A stretch of 64,000 nt of DNA from Anisodus tanguticus (taxonomy: Eukaryota; Streptophyta; Magnoliopsida; Solanales; Solanaceae), in assembly GCA_034509755.1 (NCBI GenBank), contig CM067541.1, positions 31,633,504-31,697,503 on the forward strand, written 5' to 3'. The translations under genes and the position numbers were made by a program. Below the pieces are notes generated by a model. It was given only the letters and a program-made list of their open reading frames with translations. It was not told the DNA's origin and ran no database searches. The number at the start of each line of letters is the position of its first letter. The first letter of the stretch is position 1. This document shows positions 32,880 to 44,855 of the stretch, piece after piece.

Positions 32880-34132
32880 TCCTGCAGGTGCTTAAGGATT
32901 GTGCCTTGAGGGGTGCACAGAAGATAAAGATACTGCCATAGATCTAGTTGGTTGATCCATACCATCACCACTTTTCATCAGATAATCTCTCGTAATGTGA
33001 CCAGGATAGGCACAAGAATAACAAATATCAGATCCTCGATGACATGGCCCGGGATGGGTCTTACCACACTAATCACATCGAGGCAAAGGCGACCTCATAT
33101 GGCTAGAATCCTCTCTATATTGAAACCCTGATGCCCGTGAGCTATGACCTGATCTACACTGACTAAATTGATCATACCTCAACCCTGGAAACTGTGATGG
33201 TGCACTAGCTGCTAGATAGGTTGGACGTCTAGCAAATTATGGCCTGAAACCACCTCGAGAATCTCCATAAGACCCTGAATATCTAGCCCTTACTCTGATT
33301 CCTATCACGATCTACCCGTTGTTGTTTTTTGTGCTCCTCTAAGCCTTGAGCAATATCCATGTCTGGGTACAACGATGATGTCATGCACTTATTAATCAAA
33401 TGCGGCCTCAAACCATGCACAAACCTATGTATCATGTCACTCATCTCAGCTACAATCGAATGAGCATACCTAGGCAAGGAGTCAAACTGGAGGCTTTACT
33501 CTCGCACATTCATATTACCCTGCTCGAGGTTTAGAAACTTATCAACTCTAGCTCGTCATAGCTCTACCGGAAGATAGTGATGTAGGAAGGCATTTAAGAA
33601 CTCTTTCCATATCGTTGGAGGTGCAGTCGATCTTCTAGATCGTTCCCAAGACTCATACCATAAGACAGTAACATCCTACAATCTATAGGACCATAACTCT
33701 ACTGCCTCCTTAACTGTAGAATACATTACCCGCAAGGTCCGATGCACTTGATCTATAAAGTTTTAAGGGTCGTCTTTCGAATCATATCCTGTAAACACTG
33801 GAGGATCCAGGTTGATGAAATCCCGGACCCTAGCACTAGTTGCCCACTCAGCAGCTCCAACTCCCACATTCTGACATTGGGCTTAAGTGGCCACTATCCG
33901 AGTCAACAAACGTACTGCACTCCGTATATCATCAGGGGAACCATGTAGAGAATCTGGAAGTACCCCCAGCCCTTATCAGCTCTTCTAGGGCTAGCAAAGT
34001 ATGGGAAATCCGAGATAGAGTCTCACTTTGGGACTCACCATGTACTACATTAGCGGGTGGCACCTGACTGGTACCCTCTCCCGCAACCCTCTCAATCATT
34101 TTACCTATTGATTGCTTTCTTTTAGTAGGCAT
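32880..34132 (-). pseudogene. Chromovirus gag (broken)
   Basis: Minus-strand ATG at 34130-34132 (MPTKRKQSIGKMIERVAG), about 195 bp from the primer site. Gag core is visible as 'MIHRFVHGLRPHLINKC' and 'MDIAQGLEEHKKQQ' (33283-33477). Near 33000-33080 come a CGKTHPGPC element and a zinc knuckle, CYSCAYPGHITRDY, whose last Cys is now Tyr. Frameshifts and stops interrupt the frame, for example near 33480-33900. Gag packages element RNA. Confidence 0.75.
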
Positions 34133-34325
34133 CACTGTAATCATAAATGTGATAAAGATCAAGAATAAAACTCTTACAACTTAGTTCTATAGCACGATTC
34201 TAGATGAAGAAGAAAAGAAAACTATCCTAAATGCCTCGTAGCCTCCCGTCTATAAGTATGGTGCACAACACATCTATAAACAAGACTCTACTAGACACGG
34301 CTTATAGACTCCCTAGGATAGACCT

Positions 34326-34337
34326 GCTTTGATACCA
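34326..34337 (-). other. Chromovirus tRNA-Met primer binding site
   Basis: Reads TGGTATCAAAGC on the minus strand, one mismatch to the initiator tRNA-Met complement, four bases from the LTR end at 34342. Confidence 0.8.
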
Positions 34338-34341
34338 TGTT

Positions 34342-36837
34342 TGTCACGCCCCAACCTTGGGAGGCACGACCGGAGCCCGGGCCTTACTTGACCGAGCACC
34401 ATATACATGATGTAGCATATATTTTAACATACAAACGAGTTGTTAAGGCCACCATGATAGACTGAAATGAGTAAAAAATAGTAAACAACTAACGATACCA
34501 ACCTAATGAACATATTCATATATATGAGAAGGATTGTCAAGGATGACATAAAGTCCATAAATAACATCATATGCCGACAAGGCCATACATGACATCTATA
34601 CATCAAAACATATGTCGTCAAGGCTATACCTGACATCTACATACATGACAAACGTCTATAAGCCTCGAGGAGTAATATCATCATCATAAGGTCGGGATAG
34701 GGCCCTACCTTACCGATAATATGTATATAAGAGCATACCAAAACTTAACAGTAACTCCAAAAAAGAGGAGTGCACCAACCCAAGCTGAATAGTGAACCTA
34801 CTATGGAGGCTCGTCAAGTCGTCTACCTGAACCTGAGGGCATGAACACAACGTCACCAGCAAAGGGACATCAGTACGAATAATGTACTGAATATGGAAAG
34901 CATAAGAGCATAAGTAAGACATTAATGTAAAAGAGAGTCAAGAACGATCAACCTGTAACTCGTATTTGCCACTAAGGGCCATGATATGCAGTACAATATA
35001 TACGCGTATATAACGTCGTCGTGAATCATGTGCATATATAACGCCATAGGCCACTGTGGGAAACATCATCATCATCATAATGGTAACCAAATGATCAATG
35101 GTGCCTTGTATATATATATATATATATACATGCCTGAGAGACATAGTATACATCATGAACTCGTCGGAGTGACGTAAGGTCGTTACACCTCCGACGATAG
35201 TTATGGACTTAACATGACATTATACCTTTCAACATGAATCAGTAAGATAAGACTTAAACATGAATCAATAAACCTTTCAAAATAATGGAGAGCATGGACA
35301 TCTTTAACTAACATAAATAGAGTCATGTTAGAGGGACGTTCGTATAAGTTCCATTTATATTTGGGTCATGCCAAAAGTAAGGAAATGATAGCCTTCACAT
35401 ACCCTGTTGACTACTTAACCCACACAATGTCGATTCAGTCCGTTATTACTCCGATGTACAATAAACGTTAAGGAACCGTCGTTAAGCTATAAAAGCTATA
35501 ATTCGAAGCAAAAGAGCGACTAACTCGTCCTACACAAATTTGGACAGCACCTCCCCTAATTCTTTTCACTTTCCTCAAATCAAAAAACAAGACCAACATG
35601 CCAGAACAATATTGGTAATAACATAGCCACGTTATAACATCAATAACCAGAAACTTAAGCAATAGCACAACGAGCGGCAAGCTTGGTTTAAGCTTAAACA
35701 ATGATAGCTCCAAAACCCCTTTTCTCCCTCCAGAATCTGTTAATAACATGAACCACAACATATTCAATTATTCCAACTGATTTTCAGCCACAACACAACA
35801 TTATAACGAAGTCACAACAGTCCAACAATTTACAGCAACTCAAAACCTATTTTCAGATTATTTCTTCATCAATTCTTATTTTCACAACCTATTTAAGACG
35901 CCGATAAGCTTAACCACAACATACTCCAGCCAATCGTTACATGTGACAACCATATAATAACATGAAACTACTCCAACATAGTCCATAATAACACAACAAT
36001 TTTCACCTGATTTTCAGCCTCTATTTCACAAGTTCTTCACTACACAACTAGCTAGAACTTAGATAAGCTTAAATACATGAAGGAGAGAGGTTTCCTTAAC
36101 CTAATTCAAGCACTAAAAGGGTAGAAACATTGCAATAGCTTACCTTGGATGAGAGAACCAATTTCCTTCACTTGGATTCTTCAAGATTGGAGACAATCTG
36201 TCAACTTGAATTGAAGAACAAGAATTACTTCATATTCTTAAAATTTGGGGATGACCAATTTAGATGGAGTTTCTCTTCCAATTGAAACTTGAAAAGGAAA
36301 GAGAATCACTTGAGGTCTCTTAGGGTTATGAAAAAATTAGCTTTTTAGAGAAGGCTTTCATGGATAACTTGAGAGCGAAGTTTCTGAATGTAAAATGGGA
36401 GAAAGATGATGTTCATCATCCTTTTAAGGGGTATCTTGGTCGACCAACACTTGCCCCATTAGGTGGATTAATTTGGGCCTTACCTTTTAAGAAATAGGGT
36501 ATACACTTACTTGTCACTTACTTGCTTAATTTAATAGGTGTCACATGATTCACTTCTTCACTTAGACACATATCGCATCCTCATTAATAATCATGACATG
36601 TGTTAAGTAGCTCGAGTATGTAGGATGGGTAAGTAAGTAACTCGAGCAAGTAGGACGGTAAGCAAGCAACTCAAATTTTATGTATCCAGTATCCCGTTTG
36701 TTTTCCAAGTCTCATTCACTTTAACTTACTTAAGATTCCGATAAACCTTCCTTAACCTTGTCGATGGATTTCATCTTTTATAAGCTTACATTAGATATCT
36801 TATAATTACAATGAAGTATGAAGTACGAGGTGTAGCA
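34342..36837 (-). mobile_element. Chromovirus LTR copy b (complete)
   Basis: Runs from TGTCACGCCCC (34342) to TGTAGCA (36837) on the plus strand, 2496 bp, between a primer site on one side and a polypurine-tract complement (TCCTTCTCCTCTTA) on the other. It therefore serves as 5' LTR for 29149-34341 and as 3' LTR for the internal fragment at 36838-37756. A short (TA)n tract is at about 35110-35128. CCTGCTCT/TGATACC-type cloverleaf gene content is absent; no genes inside. Confidence 0.85.
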
Positions 36838-37756
36838 TCCTTCTCCTCTTAGAAACATTCGTCATCGAATGTAGGGCGTACACAAGAATACAAACAATCC
36901 TTATGTCTTTCTGAAAATTTCAACAGAGTCTCCATTATAAATGGGACCATCAGAACCCTGTAAACATATAGAAAATATCCAAACTTGCCTCATAAGGCCA
37001 TACAATGCAACATACATAATATCGGACCTCACATAGTCGTCAAACATCAATTATAACAATTTGAAATAGAACTCACCTTATGTTTTTCTCGGACTCTCAG
37101 CGTTGTCCTAAAATATGTAAGGATATTTGTGCTTCAGTTCCTCTTCTGCCTCCCATGTCATCTCTTCTACATTTTTATTATGCCATAGAACTTTCACGGA
37201 GTCTACTTCTTTAGTCCTCAACATGCGGACTTAATAATCTAGGATAGCAATAGGAACCTCTTCATACGATAAGTCCTCTATAGCTTGAACAACATCAATC
37301 GGTATGGTCCGAGAGGGATCCCCAACACACTTCCTCAACATAGAAACGTGGAAGACTGGATGAAAAAACTCTAACTCTGGAGGCATGTCCAATTCATAAG
37401 CCACTTGGCCTATCCACCGATTTATATGATATGACCCAATGTACCTCTGGCTGAGCTTTCCTTTCTTCCCAAATCTTATGACGCCCTTCATTGGCGAAAT
37501 CTTCCAAAAGACCCAATCATAAACCTGAAATTCTAAGTCATGTCATCGTACATCCGAATGTGACTTCTGAGGACTCTGAGCGATCAACAATCACTCCTAA
37601 ATGAGACTTACCTTCTCTACCACTTGATACACAAAATTAGGTTCAAACAGTTCAGATTCACCTACCTCAAACCACCCAATAGGAGATATACATCTCTGCC
37701 CTATACAAAGACTCATATGTAGCCATTTTGATACTAGCATGGTATCTATTCTTATA
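36838..37756 (-). mobile_element. Second, truncated chromovirus internal fragment (pol C-terminus)
   Basis: Nearly the same as 29149-30065. It holds the integrase C-terminal module 'GKLSQRYIGSYHINRWIGQV' and 'PVFHVSMLRKCVGDPSRT' (37231-37491), then after a TAA the chromodomain ('LRTKEVDSVKVLW', 'NVEEMTWEAEEELKHKYP') at about 37085-37228. The upstream part of pol, gag and primer site are missing: at 37750-37757 the sequence jumps straight into an LTR. Confidence 0.8.
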
Positions 37757-38402
37757 ATTTAGGGATGACTGGAGTTTCTCTTCCAATTTAAACTTGAAAA
37801 GGAAAGAGAATCACTTGAGGTCTCTTAGAGTTATGGAAAAATCAGCTTTTTGGAGAAGTCTTCCATGGATAACTTGAGAATGAAGTTACCGAATGTAAAA
37901 TTGGAGAAAGATGATGTTCATCAACCCTTTAAGCGACCTCTTGGTCTACCAACACTTGCCCCATTAGGTGGATTAATTTGGGCCTTACCTTTTAGCAAGT
38001 TGGTGACACACCTACTTGTCACCTGATTACTTAATTTAATAGGTGTCACATGCTACCCTTCTTCACTTAGACACGTATCTCATCCTCATTAATAATCATG
38101 ACATGTGTTAATTTGCTCAAGCTGGTAGGACGGGTAAGCAAGTAGCTCAAGCAAGTAGGACGGGTAAGCAAGTAGCTCAAGCAAGTAGGACGGGTAAGCA
38201 AATTGCTCAAGCAAGTAGGACGGTAAGCAAGCAACTCAATTTTTATATATCAAATATCCCATTTGTTTTCCAAGTCTCATTCACCTTAACTTACTTAAGA
38301 TTCTGATAAACCTTACTTAACCTTATAGATGGATTTCATCCTTTATAAGCTTACATTAGATATCTTATAATTACAATGACATATGAAGTACGGGGTGTAA
38401 CA
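37757..38402 (-). mobile_element. Chromovirus LTR copy a (partial)
   Basis: Matches 36245-36837 of LTR copy b, ending GGGGTGTAACA at 38402. The inner end is joined abruptly to the pol fragment at 37756. It contains four 30-bp tandem units (38115-38235) where the other two copies have two. Confidence 0.8.
38115..38235. repeat. 30-bp tandem repeat in LTR copy a
   Basis: Units starting GCTCAAGCAAGTAGGACGGG at 38115, 38145, 38175 and 38205, near identical. The corresponding places in copies b (about 36606-36670) and c (about 28920-28985) carry two diverged units. Confidence 0.85.
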
Positions 38403-38879
38403 ACTGTTGTTGTTCTTATTCATGAGCTTTTTTCAAAAAAAGTGAGTTAAATTTGTGGATTTTACGTCCTTTGGTTGTTGGATTATGTAATGTTTAGAAT
38501 TTTGTGCATCTTTCTGTACATGTTTTAAAATAGGATTTCAATGTTCTGAAAGCAAGCAGGTCATCCAAATTGGAATAATACTCCTCTTCCAAGTCCTTTT
38601 TGATGTTTTATGTACATGTTTGTGTATGTTTCTGAACTGTCTACTATGACAATAAGAAAATGTAGATAGACTTTGTTGGAAATTTGCCTTTGGTGGGGAG
38701 GTGCGTCCACTCATATTTAATGACTTAAACACTAGGGTTCCGCATGTTGGAGGCTTTGTCTCTTCTCACGTGCAAATCTACTAAGTGAGTAGATGAATGT
38801 AGGGCCAAGGATCATCAAATTTCGTTAAGAAATGAAAGAGATATTGGTCCACGAAGTAAGATGTTTGAGGCATGAAAAT
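38403..38879. other. Unassigned sequence between two Gypsy remnants
   Basis: No coding frame or repeat identified. It could be the outer part of the plus-strand LTR that ends at 40317. Confidence 0.35.
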
Positions 38880-40317
38880 ATGGTGTGGGACAAATCTACC
38901 ACATCGGTGGGAAAAGGAAGAATTGTTCTCTTTATAAGTCTCAAAATTGGCTAAGGGTTTGGGACCCCAAGGGGTAACCCATGTGTTTGAATGAGGGAGG
39001 ACCTAGATGTGCTTGAGTTCGCATTTTTGCGAGACTGCGCAGGTAGACCCCATTAGGACCCACATAGGCAGTGGAAGTTTCCAATTCCTTATTTAAGCGG
39101 TGCAGCCCTTATGTTATATCATATATCGATCCAACTGATCCAAAAACACTCCCAACGCTCATCTAAGAGTTTTCCTACCATTCAAGTAAAGATTTCCAAG
39201 ATTACAACATGAATTTCCCTTCCAATAAATCATGGTGCTAGATTACTCCTCTTATTTCTTGTTATGGCTAGATTTGAAGTTGTTTCACGATGAACTTCCC
39301 TTGATATATAAGGTAAGGTTTCTCTTCTTCTGTGTGTATAAGAGTTTATTGATGCCTTTGAAGTGTTGTTTGGTTAAGAACTTATGAGATAAAGGTCGAA
39401 AACCATGTTTAAATTATTGTGTTATATTGGACTATTTTAGAAGTTGTTCCAGGTTGAAGCAAGCTATAATCTGAGTTGTTTTGGTTGTATTGAAGGTAAT
39501 AAATGCCTTCCCCTTGATGTATATGAACTGGTGCTAGTTATAGTTGTGTTATCTCCATGGAAAAAATGTGGAATAGTAACTAAAAGTTATAAACTAGTGT
39601 TGAATGTTGTTGTAGTGGATTGTTGGGACTGTTCTTGTGTTATTAAAGGGTTGAACATGTGATTTTTGGTTGTTGATGATGTTTTGTGTGTATTTGTGAT
39701 ATTATGAACTTGGGGATATGTAAAAGAAATGGGGGAGATGCTGTCCAAATTGCCATAGAACGAGCTTGTCGATGTCGTGTGGTACGAGGATGCGGTTCAA
39801 GTCAAGTTTCCTTATTGTCCCTTCCAATACATCCTTTCTAACTTTACCATTTCTAAAGGAATAAAGAAAGGTCGAAAGCTCTCTTTTGTTGGGCTATGTG
39901 TCCTACGGAGATGACTTGTGGTTAGGGGTGAAAGGCCAACCAAGATCGGATATAGCTGGTTTTCAATGAAATCTATTTTAGTAGAGCGTATGATGTCGAT
40001 GGCTTCTCCTGGAGCATTGCTGAGTCAGGGTCATGTTTATATCCTTTTGGTATTTTGTATATGTCGGGGACCTTGTCCCGACTATATTATATATGTCAGA
40101 TGTTCTTAGAGGCTTTTGTAGACGCATGTATGCCTGTGGTCAGGTTCAGTATGTTGGTCTAGTGTCTGTACATGTCGAGGCCTTATATATATATATTGTT
40201 GGAATTTTCTGGTTGCAGGTGTATAAATGCAGTAAGTTTAATGGTTTTATAAGATGGGTCACTTACGTGTGTAAGGAACTAGGTGCCTGTCCATCTCACC
40301 TAGGTTGGGGTGTGACA
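38880..40317 (+). mobile_element. 5' LTR of a plus-strand Gypsy remnant (rearranged)
   Basis: Ends GGGGTGTGACA at 40317, three bases before a tRNA-Met primer site. The start is not resolved. Compared with the second copy at 41573-42912, about 1.1 kb after GTGTGGTACGA is replaced here by 39788-40003, which holds mitochondrial rRNA sequence. The ORFs at 39918-40386 are chance frames. Confidence 0.6.
39860..40003 (+). other. Mitochondrial 26S rRNA (rrn26) fragment inserted in LTR
   Basis: Contains GAAAGGTCGAAAGCTCTC, GATGACTTGTGGTTAGGGG, GTGAAAGGCCAACCAAGATC and ATAGCTGGTTTTC, which I recognise as the conserved large-subunit rRNA segment (E. coli 23S has GATGACTTGTGGCTGGGGG and ATAGCTGGTTCTC), in its plant mitochondrial form. 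About 145 bp only, so not a functional rRNA gene. It sits inside an LTR. Confidence 0.85.
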
Positions 40318-40320
40318 AAG

Positions 40321-40333
40321 TGGTATCAGAGCC
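40321..40333 (+). other. tRNA-Met primer binding site of the plus-strand Gypsy
   Basis: TGGTATCAGAGCC, a perfect match to the initiator tRNA-Met complement, three bases after the LTR end TGTGACA. Confidence 0.9.
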
Positions 40334-40799
40334 AGTCGTGTCCTAGAGAGTCTATAAAGCCGTGTTTAGTAGAGTCTAGTTTATGAATGTGTTGTGCACC
40401 ACATTTCTAAATGGGAGGCTACAAGGCATTTAGGATTAGTTACCCTTCTTTTAGATCTGAATTGTACTATATATCTGAGTCATAAGAAGTTAGATGTCAC
40501 TCATGTTTGATTAGGGCTTTCTAGAAGATGGAGAAGGAGAGAATGCACTTACAGGCCTCTCTCTCATATTCACCTGCCAAGGCATGACATAGATAGTAGA
40601 CAATCAGCTCTCTTACAGCTAGCTCTCTTACAGCTAGTTACTGCGATTGATTGGGGAGAGAGTGCTAGTCTAACTGCATGTACGGGTATGCTAATAGTTA
40701 GAGGATATTCCAGTCTGCGAATAAGAAAGTAGCTTGTCTGCCGTACTGGCTGCTTCATTGAATGTTTCGATCTGCATTCTATATAAGGAGTTAATTTGC

Positions 40800-41530
40800 A
40801 TCCTTGTCTTGCAGTTAGCTAAGCGAGAAACTATGATCGAGGAAGCCCCGCCCAGTAGTGCCTCTACTCTACTAGTCCTAGTCCTAGTACTCGATAGGAA
40901 AAGCTACAGCTAGCCAGAAGGCTAAGATAGTTGAGAGGGGAAGTATGAGTAGTCCACTGCCGACTGATATAGATCAATCTGGGAATTGGGGCGAGTCACC
41001 TTTTAGAGTATCCCCTACTCAACCAGTACTTGGGGAGCCTTATAGATCCTCAGCATCTACAGTTCCTTCTTCAATTTCATCAGATAATGGCACTAGGAGA
41101 GTAATACTATTATTGACATAGTTAGTAGCCGCTCAGGCTCAGCAATAGAACGGAGTTTGTCGATTGTGGACACAATGCGGGCTAGAGTACATCGATTTCT
41201 AGTGGGTCTTGGGCCGCATTTGATAGATGAATGCACCACGGTATCTTAGAATGATAATATGGATATTTCACATATTCATGATTTCGCTCCCAACTTAGAG
41301 GAGCATAGACAACATCAATAGATAGACCATGTTCGGGGTGAACAACAAGGTAAAATGAGTAAAGTAATTAGTTAGTATAGAGCGCCATCAAGTAGATACT
41401 AGAATAAGTCAACAAGAAGGGACCAGTCCATATCCCAAATGGGAGGTAGTTCATTCGGATATCAAGGGTCTAGATACGACCAGAGTGGCATGTTAGGGGT
41501 AAGTTATGGATTGAGGGCACAAGATGTGCA
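40800..41530 (+). pseudogene. Gag remnant of the plus-strand Gypsy
   Basis: Around 41180-41300 broken frames read 'VHRFLVGLGPHLIDECTT' and 'MDISHIHDFAPNLEEHRQ', parallel to the chromovirus gag at 33283-33477 ('RFVHGLRPHLINKC'). Stops are frequent and no zinc knuckle survives. Protease, RT and integrase are absent, because a second LTR fragment begins at 41573. Confidence 0.6.
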
Positions 41531-41572
41531 GGATTAGAAAGTGCTAGATAGATAAGGCACAAGATGTTTTTT

Positions 41573-42912
41573 GTGTAGTTGTGATATTATGAACTTGGGA
41601 ATATGTAAAATAAACGGGGGAGATGTTGTTCAAATTGTCGTAGAACGATCTTATCGATGTCGTGTGGTACGATACTATTTTGAAGTCATGGTTATGATGT
41701 GTTGTGGATGGAGATGGGTGGAATAGCTTGGATATGGTGTGGTTGATGTTGTTTGTATTGATGAGATCTTGAGAAAGTAAAGAAAGTAGTGGAAGTGATG
41801 TTCGATTTCATATAAGAACGAGATTGATGCTCGATAAATGTTATTAAGCTCATTATAGTGACATTAATGTCCTTATTGTTGACTGTATATTCAGGGTGAA
41901 TGAGGCTAAGCTCGGGTGTATACGTAAGGATTCGTTATAAGGTATGTTAAGTCTTATTCCTTCTTTTGGCATGATTTTGTTAAAGAACAAAAATGAAACG
42001 AAATGTCTTTCAAAATGACTCCATTCTTGTTGAGTTTTAGATGCCTATATCTTCTATTTCATTAAGTATATGACTCTTGTTTGTCCCTTATTGGGAGTAC
42101 GTTCCGCACCTTATAGCATCTCATCTTTATTGACATCTTATGGCCCTTGTTGATTTTCATGAAAGTTAGAAATGATGTATCTTACCTTGTTGGTTTCATG
42201 AAAGTTATAAATGATGTATATTGTCTTGTAGATTCGTATGAAAGAGTAAAATGGTATGTTATCTCCATGATGACAGTCAAAAGTGTAACGACTCTATTCT
42301 TAATGGATTAGGAGCTCTTACGTAAGGCCTCGTATGATGTATGCATTCATGTTAAAAGGAATCTCTTACTTTAAGATAAATGAATATTGTTGATGATAAT
42401 CCCCAAATGCAAATTAGGAATCTAGCAATATTACGTCATTACGATAAGTTCATAGAAGTCTCTTATAACTCTTCATGTATGTTTGTAGTACCCAAAGGGG
42501 GCATGGATATGCTATTATGATTTACCATCGAGCTACTGCCAGTTGGGCAGATTATGTATTTCTATTTACTATCGGGCTATGACCGGTCGGACAGTTATCA
42601 CCAGTTGGGCAGTTATGTATCCTTATTTACCACTACTATGGCATACATGTATTTACTATCGGACTACGACCGGTCGGGCAGTTACTGACGTTCCTCTGCT
42701 TGGGGACGCTATGTTTTATGCCACGTAGGTGTAGGTAGGCGAGAAGAGGACCCGCCACTGTATATCACCTCCAGATATCATCTTATGTTGGTAGGCTCCA
42801 TTTCCTCCTGGAGCATTACCGAATCAGGGTCATATTTATATCCTTTTGGAATTTTGGGTATGTCGGTGGCCCTGTCCTGACTATATTATATTAGTCAGAT
42901 GTTCTGAGAGGC
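41573..42912 (+). mobile_element. Second LTR copy of the plus-strand Gypsy (truncated)
   Basis: Starts inside the LTR (GATGTTTTTTGTGTAGTTGTGATATTATGAACTTGGG, compare 39676) and runs past the 'TCCTCCTGGAGCATTACCGAATCAGGG' segment (compare 40003). It breaks off at GTTCTGAGAGGC near 42912, where Mutator transposase sequence begins. It retains the 1.1-kb middle part lost in the first copy. Repeated 'CTACTGCCAGTTGGGCAG' / 'CTATGACCGGTCGGACAG' motifs near 42530-42685 form a short degenerate tandem array. Confidence 0.65.
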
Positions 42913-43963
42913 TTTTTCAAAGCTGGTTGTAGGAGATGTATTGGGTTTGATGGTTGTTTTTTTGAAAGGTGTTAGTAAAGTCCAATTACTTGTGGTTGTT
43001 TGTAAGAATGGAAACAAGAAGATGCTACCACTGGCCTGGGCAGTGGTTGAAGTTGAGAACACTTTTACTTGGAGATAGTTTGTCAACCTTGTAAGGCATG
43101 ATGGTGAGCTTGGAGATGGGACAAAATTGACAACTCTTCAGATATGCAAACGGTAATGTATATGCAAAATGTAATGTATTATTTGTTATTCATTTTTGAA
43201 TTTTTTCATTCTCTTTAAATTATATTGCACTACTATCACCTAATAAGTTTCAAATATTGTTGTAGGGTCTTGATATAGCTACTAAGGAGTTTTTTCCAAA
43301 TGCAGAACAAATGATGTGTACCAGACAAGTCCTAGCCAACTAGTCCAAGTAATGGAAAGGCATAGAGTATAGAAATTGCTTCTTCATATGTGCTAAGTCT
43401 ACATATCAGCCAGAGTTGCAAAGAAATTTGGATCATATGGACAAGTTAGCGGAAGGAATAAATGAAGATTTGTTGTATTGCAACATATAGATATTGTCCA
43501 AGATGTACTTCAAATTCTTTAGTTGTTGTGATAGTTTTGACAACAACATGGTTGAAAGTTTCAATTCATAGGTATTGGGGCCAAGGCACAATACCATCAT
43601 CACAATGCTTGAGGAAACACTATAAAAATGGGTAATTTGCGGGAGTTGAAAGTTGCAATTGCGGAGGTTGAAGTTGCAAATTGCGGAGGTTTTAGCCTCC
43701 GCTAGTTGCTAGAAGAGGTTAAAACCTCCGCAAATTTCAACTTTCCACCTTCACAAATTATACTTTTTTGGTAGTGAAATAAAAGTCAAAATGATGAGAA
43801 GGATAAGACAACTAAGGGAGTTCTCTAATACTTGGATAACTGATACTTCTCCAATGGCCTTGAAGGTATTACAAGAGAACACAACAAAGTCAATAAAGTG
43901 CAATCTTAAATGGAATGGCTTTGAAATTAAGGACAGTTGGGGTAATATATTCATAATGAATCT
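42913..43963 (+). pseudogene. Mutator-like (MULE) transposase remnant
   Basis: Broken frames give 'FKAGCRRCIGFDGCFF', 'KMLPLAWAVVEVENTFTW', 'FVNLVRHDGELGDGTKLTT', 'ATKEFFPNAEQMMCTRQV', 'WKGIEYRNCFFICAKSTYQ', 'CDSFDNNMVESFNS', 'RHNTIITMLEE' and, after the CACTA insertion, 'MRRIRQLREFSNTWITDTSP'. This is the MULE transposase order (GC.P.IG.DGC.L ... P.AWA.VE.EN ... NNM.E.FN ... LE.IR). An intron-like gap lies at about 43155-43265. The gene is cut at 43963 by the next Gypsy element and its C-terminus is not found on the far side. Confidence 0.8.
43618..43776. mobile_element. 159-bp CACTA mini-element
   Basis: Terminal inverted repeats CACTATAAAAA (43618) and TTTTTTGGTAGTG (to 43776, reverse complement CACTACCAAAAAA), flanked by a 3-bp duplication AAA on each side, as expected for CACTA (En/Spm) transposons. 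Subterminal repeats are TTGCGGAGGTT and AACCTCCGCAA, which pair into a hairpin. No coding capacity. It interrupts the MULE transposase between codons of the LEE and KVKMMRR motifs. Confidence 0.85.
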
Positions 43964-44815
43964 TGTCACACCCCAAACTAGGGGTGGCCGGCACCCAGTG
44001 CCCTGCTGGCACGAGCATACCACTCTAATGACCAAACTTCTATATAAGTAGAACTTCCGGCCGGCAAGGCTGTACTAGAATATAACACAACAATAACACT
44101 GAACAAGAGTGACTATCCTAACATATACACATGATGGGATTGACAAGGTCACAACATGGTTCAACAAAAGATAACTTAGTCGACAATGCTATACATCAAC
44201 AACTGTACATACCAGACAAGTCTATGAGCATCTACAAATAACTGTACTATCATATGGTCGGGAAAAGGCCCCGACCTACCCATACTATACACAACTCTAT
44301 AAAACATACTCACTAGATGACCAAGAAGCTCCAAGAAGGATGAAGCTTGCTTACGGAAGGCTGAACTCGATAGCTCCTATTGTGGTGTCATGGCAGAGCC
44401 CCTATCAGAACCTTCGGCATAAACACATAGCGCCCCCAGCAAAAGAGACGTCAGTACAAAAGAAATATATCGGTATCTAAAGCATGAATAACAATATGAA
44501 ACTGTAAGCTGTAAAGAAAGGCATAATAGCAATATGAAGAGATAAGTTGTCAAGAAAAGCATAAAGTAACCTGGATGCCATATAAGGCGAATAATGAAAC
44601 TCTGAAATTACAATGAAACCTGTCTAGATAGGCCTTACTGTATAAACTACTCTCGACTTATACTACGAGATGTATAATATGTCACTACCCTCAGGTATAC
44701 CCTGAGGTGTATGTATGGATGCACATCTACGTGCCTGCCTGACCGACTATAGCACGGCGCGGTGTGTATAATATACATGTACATCTTCTCACCGGCTATT
44801 TGAAACGGTGGTGTG

Positions 44816-44855
<40 letters not shown>

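Larger units (their letters stand above)
29149..34341 (-). mobile_element. Internal region of a Ty3/Gypsy chromovirus
   Basis: A complete internal region of 5193 bp on the minus strand. It runs from the primer site GCTTTGATACCA (34326-34337, reading TGGTATCAAAGC) to the polypurine tract whose complement is TCCTTCCCCCTTA at 29149-29161. Gene order is gag, zinc knuckle, protease, RT, RNase H, integrase, chromodomain. The order, integrase tail and C-terminal chromodomain ('LRTKEVDSVKVLW' type in the duplicate at 36838-37756) point to the Tekay/Del group, inferred from family knowledge. Confidence 0.85.

Noticed and set aside
38115..38235. Regularly spaced repeats considered as a CRISPR-like array
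   Set aside because: Directly abutting 30-bp units without unique spacers, inside an LTR of a plant genome.
39860..40003. Possible functional rRNA gene
   Set aside because: Only about 145 bp of large-subunit rRNA, flanked on both sides by LTR sequence.
40321..40333. TGGTATCAGAGCC read as part of a tRNA gene
   Set aside because: It is a primer binding site just after an LTR end; no tRNA arms surround it.
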